From contig NZ_JAJALK010000015.1 of NCBI RefSeq assembly GCF_020523825.1, positions 62,001 to 126,000 of the forward strand: a DNA stretch of 64,000 nucleotides. The letters are read 5' to 3'. The stretch comes from Methylobacterium brachiatum. GTDB taxonomy: Bacteria > Pseudomonadota > Alphaproteobacteria > Rhizobiales > Beijerinckiaceae. This document shows positions 35,010 through 44,157 of the stretch, piece by piece. The notes under the pieces were generated by a model. It saw only the letters and a program-made list of their open reading frames with translations, searched no databases and was not told the DNA's origin. The number at the start of each line of letters is the position of its first letter. The stretch's first letter is position 1. A program made the position numbers and the translations under genes.

Positions 35010-37457
35010 TCACCGCCCCCATAGGCCGACGCGCTCGGCCCGGGCCTGCTCCTCGGCGCCGAGCAGGTCCGGCGGGGCGTCTTCCGCCGCGCGCGCGCCG
35101 CCGGCCGTGAGGATCAGGGCGGCGAGGTCGTCGCCCTCGATCCGGCAGCGGGCCGTGGCCCCGTCGGAGAGGCTGCAGACCACCTCCCGGCGGCGCAGGT
35201 AGTTCGCGAGCTGGCGGGCGAGATGGCCGCGCTCGCCGACGACGCCGAGCAGGCGCACGGTCCGCCCGCGCAGCGACAGGGTCCCGGTGTCGATCACCTC
35301 GGGCACGCCCCGGATCTCCGCGGACGCGACCGGGGCCGGCGGGGCCGAGGCGGCGGCCGGCGCCGGCTCGGCCCGTTCCGCCGAAGGGCGGGGCTTGCCC
35401 TTGGCCAGCTGCGCCGAGGCGCGCTGGACGAAATCGTGGAAGATGCCGGCCGGCATCTCGCCGCCGAACATCCGGTTCATCGGGCTGTCGTCGTCGTTGC
35501 CGATCCACACCCCGACCACGAGGTCCGGGGTCATGCCGACGAACCAGGCGTCCCGGAAATCCTGGCTGGTGCCGGTCTTGCCGCCGATGATCTGGCCCGG
35601 CACCCGCGCCGCCCGGCCGGTGCCGGATTCGACCACCGCCTGAAGCGAATCGAGCATCATCTGGCGCGGCTCCTGCGCCAAGGGGGCGGTCTGGGCCGGA
35701 TCGGCCCGCACGTAGAGCGGCTGCGGGGCGGCGCCGCGAATCGCGTGGATGCCGAAGGCCTGGAGCGGGGCACGGCCCGAGAGCACCGAGCCGTAGGCGC
35801 GGGTGATCTCCAGGAGGCTCACGGCGCCGGAGCCGAGGACGAGGCTCGGCACGTTCGGCAGCTCGGACTGGATCCCGAGCTTGCGGGCGGTGGCGATCAC
35901 CGCCGGGATACCGACATCCTGCCCGAGCTGGGCCGCCACCGTGTTGATCGAGAGCGCGAAGGCGGTCCGCAGCGGCACCGGCCCGCGGTAGCGCCCGTCG
36001 TCGTTCTCGGGCTCCCAGTCGCCGATCCGCACCGGGCGATCGTCCATCACGGTCTCGGGCGTGAGGCCCTGCTCGTAGGCCGTCAGGTAGACGAGGAGCT
36101 TGAACAGCGAGCCCGGCTGCCGCTTGGCCTGGACGGCGCGGTTGAACTGGCTGTCCTCGTAATCCCGCCCGCCGACCATCGCGAGGATCGCGCCGGCCTT
36201 CGACAGCACCACCATGGCCGCCTGGCCGACCTTGCGCTTGGCGCCGTCCTTGTCGAGGCGGCGGGCGACGACGCCCTCGGCGAGGCTCTGCAGGTCGAGA
36301 TTGAGGGTCGAGCGCACGGTCATGTCGCCGTCGGTGCCGGCCAGACGCTTCACGTCGCCGGCGATCATGTCGAGGAAGTAGTTGGTGCCGGGGGGCGCCT
36401 CGGGGGGCGACTCCAGGCTCACGCTCTGCTTGCGCGCGGCGTCGGCCTCTCCCTGCGTGATCGCGCCGGTCTCGACCATGGCCTGCAGCACCACGTCGGC
36501 CCGTTCCTTGGCGCCGCCGAGGTTGCGGGTCGGGGCGAGCTGCGAGGGCGCCCGCACCAGCCCGGCCAGCATGGCCGCCTCGGGCAGGGTCAGGGCCTTG
36601 GCGGGCTTGCCGAAATAGCGCCGCGCCGCCGCATCCGCCCCGTAGGCGCCGGCACCGAAATAGGCGGCGTCGAGATAGCCGAGCAGGATCTCGTCCTTGC
36701 TCATGGTCGACTCGACCCGCAAGGCCAGGAACGCCTCCTGGACTTTGCGCCAGAGCGTCTTCTCCTGGTTGAGCGAGGTCAGGCGGACATATTGCTGCGT
36801 GATCGTCGAGCCGCCCTCGCGCACGCCGCCGCCCGCGACATTGCGCCAGGCGGCACGGCCGAGGCCGCGCAGGTCGATGCCCCAGTGGCTGTAGAAGCGG
36901 CGATCCTCGATCGCCACGATCGCCTTGGCGAGGTTCGGCGGCAGGTCGGCGGCGGTGAGCTTCTGGCCGCGAAAGCTGCCCCGGGTGGCGAAGACCCGCC
37001 CGTCATCCGCCTCGACGGTGATCGCCCGCTGGCCGGTATCGACGACAGCGCCTCCGAGCGGCGGCAGCGTCAGGAGGGCGACGAGCAGGTAGATCGCCAG
37101 CGCCAGGACCGGCAGCAGAATCGCCGCACCGACGGCGAGCCGCACCGGCTTGCGGTTCAGGCGCGCGAAACGCGCGGAGGCGGGGGTAGGTGAGGCGCCA
37201 ACCGGCTGTTCCGTCGCTTCTGGCCGCACGCGATCGCGCCGACGGGCGAGGCTCGCGGCGAGCCGGGCGAAGGCCGATTGCCCGAGCCGCAGGAGGGCGC
37301 GTCCACCGGCGGCGATCAGGATCCACAGGTGGCGGAACAGGTCGCGGGCGGCCCGCCCGGCCTCGCGCGCCGCCCTACGCGGGTCCGACGTGTCCGCCCC
37401 GGGGCTCCGCGCGGGATCCGGGTCGGTCGGGGCGCGCTCCGGCGCGTCTGGCGTCAT
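35010..37457 (-). CDS. PBP1a-type peptidoglycan synthase with a C-terminal SNase-like tail
   Basis: An 815-residue bifunctional class A penicillin-binding protein. A Pro/Arg-rich cytoplasmic tail (1-100), a membrane anchor (about 105-128), a GT51 glycosyltransferase (EGGSTITQQYVR, EDRRFYSHWGIDL) and a transpeptidase with S-x-x-K in QPGSLFKLL (about 449), SIN (about 500) and KTGTS (about 625). The last about 100 residues read like a degenerate staphylococcal-nuclease domain (VIDTGTLSLRGRTVRLLGVV ... ILTAGGARAAED ... AEEQARAERVGLWGR), lacking a clear GIDAPE motif. Start ATG at 37457. Confidence 0.92.
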   Translation of the reverse strand: MTPDAPERAPTDPDPARSPGADTSDPRRAAREAGRAARDLFRHLWILIAAGGRALLRLGQSAFARLAASLARRRDRVRPEATEQPVGASPTPASARFARLNRKPVRLAVGAAILLPVLALAIYLLVALLTLPPLGGAVVDTGQRAITVEADDGRVFATRGSFRGQKLTAADLPPNLAKAIVAIEDRRFYSHWGIDLRGLGRAAWRNVAGGGVREGGSTITQQYVRLTSLNQEKTLWRKVQEAFLALRVESTMSKDEILLGYLDAAYFGAGAYGADAAARRYFGKPAKALTLPEAAMLAGLVRAPSQLAPTRNLGGAKERADVVLQAMVETGAITQGEADAARKQSVSLESPPEAPPGTNYFLDMIAGDVKRLAGTDGDMTVRSTLNLDLQSLAEGVVARRLDKDGAKRKVGQAAMVVLSKAGAILAMVGGRDYEDSQFNRAVQAKRQPGSLFKLLVYLTAYEQGLTPETVMDDRPVRIGDWEPENDDGRYRGPVPLRTAFALSINTVAAQLGQDVGIPAVIATARKLGIQSELPNVPSLVLGSGAVSLLEITRAYGSVLSGRAPLQAFGIHAIRGAAPQPLYVRADPAQTAPLAQEPRQMMLDSLQAVVESGTGRAARVPGQIIGGKTGTSQDFRDAWFVGMTPDLVVGVWIGNDDDSPMNRMFGGEMPAGIFHDFVQRASAQLAKGKPRPSAERAEPAPAAASAPPAPVASAEIRGVPEVIDTGTLSLRGRTVRLLGVVGERGHLARQLANYLRRREVVCSLSDGATARCRIEGDDLAALILTAGGARAAEDAPPDLLGAEEQARAERVGLWGR

Positions 37458-37626
37458 CGCGATACGTGTTCCGGGACCGGCCGATCCGATCGACGGAGGG
37501 TTCTAAGCTGCATTCGCCTGCGAGTCCCACCGACAAAGCGATGAGGCCGGCCTGCCGGAGACGATCGCGCCCGAGCGTGTGACGCGCGCCACGCGGTCCG
37601 GTCTCGAACCGCGGGCGGGCGGCGGC

Positions 37627-38274
37627 TTACCGCCCCGCGGCCGTGTGCCGGCTGCGCAGCTGGAAGGCCAGGATCAGCAGGAGCACGCCGAACGCGATCG
37701 TGTAGGCGCCGATCCACCAGGTGAGCACCAGGGCCGACATACCCGGCTCCAGGGCCAGCGCGATGCCGAACAGGATCGAGACCAGGCCGCCGAGGCCGAG
37801 CCACCAGCGTCCGTAATGGAGGTGCAGCCGGAAGGCGGCCGCGATCATCAGGCCGCCGGTCACGAGCGCCCAGGCGGCGAGCAGCAGCACGAACGCCCAG
37901 ACAGCCGCGCCCGGGACGAGCACGGCGGCCACGGCCACGATGATGTCGACGAGGCCTTCGAGCAGCAGGAAGCCCCAGCGCTCGTGCCGCTGTGCGGCGC
38001 GTACGGCGCCGACGATCGCGAAGGCGCCGTCGACCAGGGTGTAGGCGGCGAACAGCAGCACGAGCGAGAGCACGAAGGCCCCGGGCGCCGCGAAGGCGAC
38101 GATGCCGAACAGGATCGCGACGACGCCGCGCAGGGCGATGAGCCACCAGTTCCGGGCGAGCGCCGCGCTCATCGCATCGAGGCGCGCGCTGCCGGTGAGC
38201 GGGATGCCGGAGGGCGATGTCGCGGTCGAGCCGGAGCCTGAGCCCTGCGGGTTGGGTGATTGGGTGCTGGTCAT
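37627..38274 (-). CDS. HdeD-family membrane protein
   Basis: A 215-residue inner-membrane protein of the HdeD/DUF308 family. A Ser/Pro-rich N-terminus of about 35 residues is followed by six hydrophobic helices, the first being WWLIALRGVVAILFGIVAFA. GGAG is 7 nt before ATG 38274. In E. coli HdeD relates to acid stress at high density, but the function here is only inferred. It diverges from the EmrA gene. Confidence 0.85.
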   Translation of the reverse strand: MTSTQSPNPQGSGSGSTATSPSGIPLTGSARLDAMSAALARNWWLIALRGVVAILFGIVAFAAPGAFVLSLVLLFAAYTLVDGAFAIVGAVRAAQRHERWGFLLLEGLVDIIVAVAAVLVPGAAVWAFVLLLAAWALVTGGLMIAAAFRLHLHYGRWWLGLGGLVSILFGIALALEPGMSALVLTWWIGAYTIAFGVLLLILAFQLRSRHTAAGR

Positions 38275-38473
38275 GGCGGAACTCCGAAACGCGCCGGGCC
38301 CGCCGGCCCGGTCAATCCGCCCGCAGAACGCTGCACTGCGACAAGCGTTCCTGAGGCCGGCCACGGGCCGGGTGGAACCTTGGCGCAATCCCTGACTTTT
38401 GCTGACCGAGGCGGGCACGCGTACAGCCCGGCTGCCGTGCGGCGGCCGGTCCATCCAGTGGTGATGAGACGCC

Positions 38474-39736
38474 ATGTTTGACGAGCAGCGGCAGGCCGCC
38501 GAGCCCGCATCACGTCCGCTGTCGGTCGAGGGACCGCCCGAGGCGCCCCAGCGCGACATTCTGGATCTCGGCCGCGACACCTCCGGCCAGAGCCGCGAGA
38601 CCGCGCGCAAGCCCGACACAGAAGACGACGATCCGGGTTCCTCCGACGCGGAGGGCCAGGACGACGCTGCCCGACAGGAGGACGAGCCCGAGGACGAGGA
38701 GCAACGTCCGAACATCCTGCGGCGCCACCCCTGGGCCTTCCTGCTCGGAGGCCTCGCGGTGGTCGCGCTGTGCGTCGGCGTGTTCTTCTACTGGCTCCTG
38801 TACATGCATCCCTATGAGAGCACCGACGACGCGTTCGTCGATGCCCGCAGCATCGCGGTCCAGCCGAAGGTCGGCGGATACCTGGTCGAGGTGCCGGTCA
38901 CCGACAACCAGCATGTCGAGGCCGGACAGATGCTGTTCCAGATCGATCAGCGCGACTACCGGATCGCTCTCGAGCAGGCCAAGGCTCAGGTCGCGGCCGA
39001 CGAGGCGGCGATCACGAATATCGACGCCCAGATCCAGGCCCAGTACGCCAATATCGACGTGTCGAAGGCCCAGGTCGCGACCGCCGAGGCGGCCCTGAAG
39101 TTCGCCCAGGAGGATGCGGCCCGCTACAAGGACCTCGCGGAGCGGGGCTCGGGCTCGGTCCAGCAATCCCAGTCGGCGACCTCGACGCTGCAGCAGCGCC
39201 AAGCCTCGGTGCAGAGCGCGAATGCGAGCGTCGTCGCCGCGCAGAAGCAGATCGGCTCGCTCCAGGCCCAGAAGGCCTCGACCCAGGCGCAGATGGCCCG
39301 GGACAAGGCCCAGGTCGAGCAGGCCGAGTTGAACCTCGGCTACACGACGATCCGGGCGGTGCAGCCCGGGCGGGTCGTGCGGCTGACGGGCGGTATCGGG
39401 GCGCTGGCGCAGGCCGGGCAGAGCCTGTCGATGTTCGTGCCGGACGACATCTGGGTCACGGCGAACTACAAGGAGACGCAGATCACCGACATGCGTCCCG
39501 GCCAGCCGGTGGACCTCGTGATCGATGCCTATCCGGGTCGCACGATCCACGGCACCGTGGCCTCCGTCCAGCCGGGTTCGGGCACCGCCTTCAGCCTGCT
39601 GCCGGCCCAGAACGCCACCGGCAATTACGTGAAGGTCACCCAGCGCATCCCGGTGAAGATCGTGGTCAAGGATTGGCCGACGGACGTCTCGATCGGCCCG
39701 GGCATGTCAATCGTCCCCACCGTCACGGTGCGGTGA
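38474..39736 (+). CDS. HlyD/EmrA-family membrane fusion protein
   Basis: A 420-residue periplasmic adaptor of a tripartite efflux pump. An acidic, disordered N-tail (1-85) precedes a membrane helix (HPWAFLLGGLAVVALC near 84-105). Then come the half-lipoyl motif VGGYLVEVPVTDNQHVEAG, a long coiled coil rich in Gln/Ala, the second lipoyl half LNLGYTTIRAVQPGRVVRL and a beta-barrel with GMSIVPTVTVR at the end. It is directly followed by the pump gene. Confidence 0.92.
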   Translation: MFDEQRQAAEPASRPLSVEGPPEAPQRDILDLGRDTSGQSRETARKPDTEDDDPGSSDAEGQDDAARQEDEPEDEEQRPNILRRHPWAFLLGGLAVVALCVGVFFYWLLYMHPYESTDDAFVDARSIAVQPKVGGYLVEVPVTDNQHVEAGQMLFQIDQRDYRIALEQAKAQVAADEAAITNIDAQIQAQYANIDVSKAQVATAEAALKFAQEDAARYKDLAERGSGSVQQSQSATSTLQQRQASVQSANASVVAAQKQIGSLQAQKASTQAQMARDKAQVEQAELNLGYTTIRAVQPGRVVRLTGGIGALAQAGQSLSMFVPDDIWVTANYKETQITDMRPGQPVDLVIDAYPGRTIHGTVASVQPGSGTAFSLLPAQNATGNYVKVTQRIPVKIVVKDWPTDVSIGPGMSIVPTVTVR

Positions 39737-39741
39737 CCGCG

Positions 39742-41361
39742 ATGGCCGGGACCGGCCGGGCTTCCGCCGGCAAATCGTCCGCCGCCAAGGCGCCGGGCGG
39801 GCACAATCCGTGGCTGATCGCCTGCGTGGTGGCGCTGGCGACCTTCATGGAGGTGCTCGACACCACCATCGCCAACGTCGCCCTGCGCTACATCTCCGGT
39901 GGTCTCGCGGTCGGGCCCGACGAGGCGGCCTGGGTGGTGACCAGCTACCTCGTGGCCAACGCGATCACGCTGACCGCGTCGAGCTTCCTGGCCAAGCGCT
40001 ACGGCCGCAAGGCGTTCTTCATGTGGTCGGTGGCGCTGTTCACCATCGCGTCGATCCTGTGCGGCTTCGCCTGGAGCCTCGAATCGCTGCTGCTGTTCCG
40101 GGTGCTGCAGGGGCTCGGCGGCGGCGGCATGGCCCCGCTGGCGCAATCGATCCTGGCCGATTCCTTCCCGCCCGAGAAGCGCGGCCAGGCCTTCGCGCTC
40201 TACGGCGTCGCCATCGTGGTCGCGCCGGTGATCGGCCCGACCTTGGGCGGCTGGCTCTCCGACAACGCCTCCTGGCACTGGTGCTTCCTGATCAACGGTC
40301 CGATCGGCGTGATCGCGCTCGGGCTGATGTACTGGCTGATCGAGGACAGCGACGCGGCCAAGAAGGAGCGCCGCGCCCTGGTGCGCAAGGGCATCCGGTT
40401 CGACATCGTCGGCTTCCTGCTGGTCGCCGTGTTCCTCGGCTCGCTGGAGGTCATTCTCGACGAGGGGCAGCGGAAGGACTGGTTCGGCACGTCGACCCTG
40501 ATGAACGTCTCCGGCCTGCTCATGGTCGTCTCGTTCATCGCCATGATCCCCTGGCTCCTAACCCGGAAGAACCCGGCGGTGGACCTGCGCCTGATCGGCA
40601 ATCGCCAGTTCGGCTCCTGCTTCCTGGTGATGATGTTCACCGGGGCGATCCTGATCGCCACCACGCAGTTCATCCCGCAGATCACGCAGGAATATTACGG
40701 CTACACCGCCACCCTGTCGGGCCTCGTTCTCGGCCCCGGGGGCATGGTCACGGTGGTGATGATGTTCCTCACCGGCCGAGTCTCGGCTTACGTGCAGCCG
40801 AAATGGCTGATCGCGGCCGGCATGACCATCGTGGCGCTGGGCATGTACGACCTGACCCGGCTCAACGGCACGACCACCTTCTCGTTCTTCGCGTGGTCGC
40901 GGGTCTATATCGGCATCGGCCTGCCGATGGTGTTCCTGTCGATCACCTCGGCCTCCTACGAGGGCCTGCGCAAGGACCAGACCGACCAGGCTTCGGCGCT
41001 GATCAACGTCGCCCGCAACGTCGGCGGCTCGATGGGCGTGTCGCTCGCCCAGAACATGCTGGCCTATCGCAGCCAGTTCCACCAGAGCCGGCTGGTCGAG
41101 AGCGTCAACCCGGCCGCGCCCGCCTACCAGGAGACCATGCGGCAGGCGACGCAGTACTTCTCCGAGCACGGCTATGCCGGCGTCGAGGCCCAGAGCCAGG
41201 CGACCGCCTGGATCGGCAGCGTGCTGCAGACGCAGGTGGCCTACTGGGCCTATATCGACGTGTTCTGGGTGATGGGCCTGGTCGCCGCCTGCGCGGTGCC
41301 CCTCGCGCTGAGCCTGAAATCGGTCAAGCTCGGCGGCGGTGCCCCGGCAGGCGGGCACTGA
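39742..41361 (+). CDS. EmrB-type MFS multidrug transporter (DHA2, 14 TM)
   Basis: A 539-residue major-facilitator proton antiporter. Characteristic motif ATFMEVLDTTIANVAL in TM1, LAKRYGRKAFFMWSVALFT (motif A), and GIGLPMVFLSITSASYEG later; about 14 hydrophobic helices. It lies 5 bp past the adaptor stop; a GTG at 39733, overlapping that stop, is an alternative start. With the adaptor it exports hydrophobic compounds; substrates unknown and no regulator is adjacent. Confidence 0.93.
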   Translation: MAGTGRASAGKSSAAKAPGGHNPWLIACVVALATFMEVLDTTIANVALRYISGGLAVGPDEAAWVVTSYLVANAITLTASSFLAKRYGRKAFFMWSVALFTIASILCGFAWSLESLLLFRVLQGLGGGGMAPLAQSILADSFPPEKRGQAFALYGVAIVVAPVIGPTLGGWLSDNASWHWCFLINGPIGVIALGLMYWLIEDSDAAKKERRALVRKGIRFDIVGFLLVAVFLGSLEVILDEGQRKDWFGTSTLMNVSGLLMVVSFIAMIPWLLTRKNPAVDLRLIGNRQFGSCFLVMMFTGAILIATTQFIPQITQEYYGYTATLSGLVLGPGGMVTVVMMFLTGRVSAYVQPKWLIAAGMTIVALGMYDLTRLNGTTTFSFFAWSRVYIGIGLPMVFLSITSASYEGLRKDQTDQASALINVARNVGGSMGVSLAQNMLAYRSQFHQSRLVESVNPAAPAYQETMRQATQYFSEHGYAGVEAQSQATAWIGSVLQTQVAYWAYIDVFWVMGLVAACAVPLALSLKSVKLGGGAPAGGH

Positions 41362-41373
41362 CGCGGGTTGGCA

Positions 41374-42642
41374 TCAGACGCCGTCCGGGGGCAGCGCCTC
41401 CGTCACCTCGACGCGACGGTTGTCCGGCGCCTGGTCAACCGCGTTGGACGCGGTCTCGGTCGGGGCGGGCAACTTGTCGGCAATGACCGCCCCGGTCACC
41501 GCGGCGACGCCCTGGTAGCGGGTCAGGCGGCGGTCGATCATGTCGTCGATCCGCCCGTGCAACTCGGCCACGGTCAGGCTGCGGCGCTTGCCGCCGGTCT
41601 TGGCGGTGAACAGGCTGCGATTGGCGCGCGCCGCGCTGCGGAACTCGCGTCCGGCCACCTCGTCGGGCTTCTCGGAGGAGAGCGACAGGAAGCGCCCGGC
41701 GCTGGCGCTGCCCAGGAAATGGGCCAGATAGAGCTCGGTGGTGGTGAGCGCCCGCCCGACCTTCGCCTCGATCCGCTCGCGGTCGCGCTTGATCAGCTCG
41801 GCCGCCATCAGGGCGGCGACGCGGGGATCGTTGCGCAGGCCGAGCACGCGGGCCCGCATGGGGCCGGCGACGGTGATCGCGGAGCCGCGGCCCTTCACGG
41901 CGGCGGCCTCCTCGGCCAGGCCGTAGCGGGCGCCGTAATCGCGGATCATCTCCAGCCAGGTGCGGGTGACGAACTGGAACAGGCCCTGCGCCGAGGAAGT
42001 CCCGGCCTTGGCATCCGTGTCGAAGCTCGATTCCTTGTCGGCCAGAGCCATCATGTAGACCGGGTCGACGCCGGCCTCGTCGGAGGCCTTCACGATCGTG
42101 TCGACCACCTTGCGCGGCACGCTGCGCTCGCCGAACCGGACCGCATCCTCGCCCTGCTCCTGGGTCACCCGCGGCAGGGTCGCGAGATCGTCCTGGATGA
42201 GCGCGGTGGTCGCGGGCTCCTGGTCCTCGACGGGCAGTCCGGTCCAGGCGTCCGGGCTCTCCGCCGGGGGCGTGTCCGTGAAACCGGCGCGCAGGTCTTG
42301 CTCAGAGCCGCCGGCCTGCATCCAGCCGGACTCGCTGCCGGCGGCGAGCGCCCGGGCCGCGCGTGGGCTGGTGTCGATCCGGTCATGGGCCTGCGCGGAT
42401 GGCGCGAAGACGGCCGGCGCGAAGGCCGCCTGCGGCAGACCGAACCCGGCGATGACGCCCAGGGCCAAGGTCCCGGTGAGGCGGCGCAGGCCGTTGCGGC
42501 CCATGCGGCGAAGTGACCGGCGCCCGTTCCCGCGTCCGGCCCGCGGCAGCCACGCCACGGTCTCAGTCTCACAAAAGCTCGCGCTGGGCACGAGTCGGCT
42601 CACGTCGTCGGCGCACTGCGCCGGCTCCGGGAAAACCCCCAT
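41374..42642 (-). CDS. lytic transglycosylase-like protein
   Basis: A 422-residue exported protein. The N-terminus is long and basic, with a hydrophobic stretch at about 55-80 (LTGTLALGVIAGFGLPQAAF) that should act as a signal anchor. The SLT-type domain, about 180-330, has VYMMALADKESSFDTDAKAG with the catalytic Glu in KESSF and SSAQGLFQFVTRTWLEMI. It would cleave peptidoglycan glycan strands. ATG 42642 has AAGGA 7 nt upstream. It diverges from the inositol synthase gene. Confidence 0.85.
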   Translation of the reverse strand: MGVFPEPAQCADDVSRLVPSASFCETETVAWLPRAGRGNGRRSLRRMGRNGLRRLTGTLALGVIAGFGLPQAAFAPAVFAPSAQAHDRIDTSPRAARALAAGSESGWMQAGGSEQDLRAGFTDTPPAESPDAWTGLPVEDQEPATTALIQDDLATLPRVTQEQGEDAVRFGERSVPRKVVDTIVKASDEAGVDPVYMMALADKESSFDTDAKAGTSSAQGLFQFVTRTWLEMIRDYGARYGLAEEAAAVKGRGSAITVAGPMRARVLGLRNDPRVAALMAAELIKRDRERIEAKVGRALTTTELYLAHFLGSASAGRFLSLSSEKPDEVAGREFRSAARANRSLFTAKTGGKRRSLTVAELHGRIDDMIDRRLTRYQGVAAVTGAVIADKLPAPTETASNAVDQAPDNRRVEVTEALPPDGV

Positions 42643-42966
42643 CACTGGTCCTTCTCTAGATTGTCCCTTGCGTCGGCCCGGCGTCTGGCGGCCGGGTTCT
42701 CTCAGACGGCGGCCCTATCGGCACCGGCCGTGACCAGAATGGGACGGCCCCGTGATTCAACCGTGGCACGGTCAACGAAGGGTTAACCCTGCTTTTTGAG
42801 GCCGCGTTAACGCCGTGATCCGGCCGCGCTTCACGTCGGTTGGGCGCAAAGTTGTCGCATTCGACTTGGAACGGGCCACGGTTGAGCCAGTTAGATATCG
42901 CCCCGGGGGGGTCGACTACTCTTTCCCCAGACGCGACGCGCGTCCCCACAAGGACAGTATTTTCCG
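42643..42966. other. divergent regulatory spacer
   Basis: 324 bp without a gene between the transglycosylase and the inositol-3-phosphate synthase. It includes AT-richer stretches (GGTTAACCCTGCTTTTT near 42780) and an SD (AAGGA) 12 nt before the plus-strand ATG. I see no confident promoter or operator. Confidence 0.6.
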
Positions 42967-44157
42967 ATGAGCATGCAGACCGGTCGCCGCGTCGGCGTCG
43001 CGTTCGTTGGCATGGGTGGCGCTGTCGCCACCACCGCCATCGCCGGCATCGAAATGATCAAATCCGGATCGAACCGGCTCGACGGACTGCCGCTCGCCGG
43101 CCTCTCCGTGGCGGGCATGGCCGACTACAAGGACCTCGTGTTCGGCGGCTGGGATCTGAACGGCGACGACCTCGCCTCGGCCGCGGCCGGCCACGGCGTG
43201 CTGTCGAAGGACGACATCGAGGACGGCGCCAAGGCGCTGAAGGGCATCACGCCCTGGCCCGCGGTCGGCAGCGCCAAGTTCTGCAAGAACATCGACGGCA
43301 GCAACCGCATCGTCGCCGCCGGGCACCGCGAGGCGGTCTCGATCATTGCCAGCGACCTGCGGCGCTTCCAGCAGGAGAGCAACCTCGACGAGGTCGTGGT
43401 CGTGAACCTCGCCTCCACCGAGCGCTGGCCCGACCTATCCGACCCGACCCTGAATTCCTCGGACGCCTTCGAGAAGGGCCTGGATTCCAGCGACGAGTCG
43501 ATCTCACCCGCGATGCTCTACGCCTATGCGGCGATCAAGAGCGGCGTCCCCTACGCCAACTTCACCCCGAGCATCGCCGCCGATGTGCCGGCCCTGCTCG
43601 AATTGGCCAAGGAGATGAACGTTCCGGTGGCCGGCAAGGACGGCAAGACCGGCCAGACCATGATGAAGACGGTGCTGGCCCCCGCCTTCAAGGCCCGCGC
43701 CCTCCACGTCGACGGCTGGTTCTCGACCAACATCCTCGGCAACCGCGACGGGCTCGCCCTGAACGACCCGAACTCGCTGCAGTCGAAGCTCAACACGAAG
43801 GGCACGGTGCTCGACTCGATCCTCGGCTACCCGGTCGAGGACCACCTCGTGCACATTCACTATTACCGCCCGCGCGGCGACGACAAGGAAGCCTGGGACA
43901 ACATCGACGTCACCGGCTTCATGGGCCAGCGCATGCAGATCAAGGTCAACTTCCTCTGCAAGGACTCGATCCTGGCGGCGCCCCTGGTGATCGAGATCGC
44001 CCGTGTGCTCGATCTGGCGAAGAAGCGCGGCGACGGCGGTGTGCAGGAGCAGCTTTCGACCTTCTTCAAGGCTCCGATGGTGAAGAACGGCCACGGGCCG
44101 GAGCACGCCTTCGGCAAGCAGGAAGCGATGCTTCTCGACTGGCTCGGCGTTCACTGA
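42967..44157 (+). CDS. inositol-3-phosphate synthase
   Basis: A 396-residue enzyme of the myo-inositol-1-phosphate synthase family, isomerising glucose-6-phosphate to inositol-3-phosphate with NAD. The NAD-binding motif RVGVAFVGMGGAVATTAIAG opens the protein; TPSIAADVPALLELAKEMNV, GKDGKTGQTMMKTVLAPAFK and NILGNRDGLALNDP are core family stretches with the catalytic lysines. Its stop overlaps the next start (TGATG). As first gene of the locus ending at 52778, it should supply an inositol building block. Confidence 0.92.
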   Translation: MSMQTGRRVGVAFVGMGGAVATTAIAGIEMIKSGSNRLDGLPLAGLSVAGMADYKDLVFGGWDLNGDDLASAAAGHGVLSKDDIEDGAKALKGITPWPAVGSAKFCKNIDGSNRIVAAGHREAVSIIASDLRRFQQESNLDEVVVVNLASTERWPDLSDPTLNSSDAFEKGLDSSDESISPAMLYAYAAIKSGVPYANFTPSIAADVPALLELAKEMNVPVAGKDGKTGQTMMKTVLAPAFKARALHVDGWFSTNILGNRDGLALNDPNSLQSKLNTKGTVLDSILGYPVEDHLVHIHYYRPRGDDKEAWDNIDVTGFMGQRMQIKVNFLCKDSILAAPLVIEIARVLDLAKKRGDGGVQEQLSTFFKAPMVKNGHGPEHAFGKQEAMLLDWLGVH

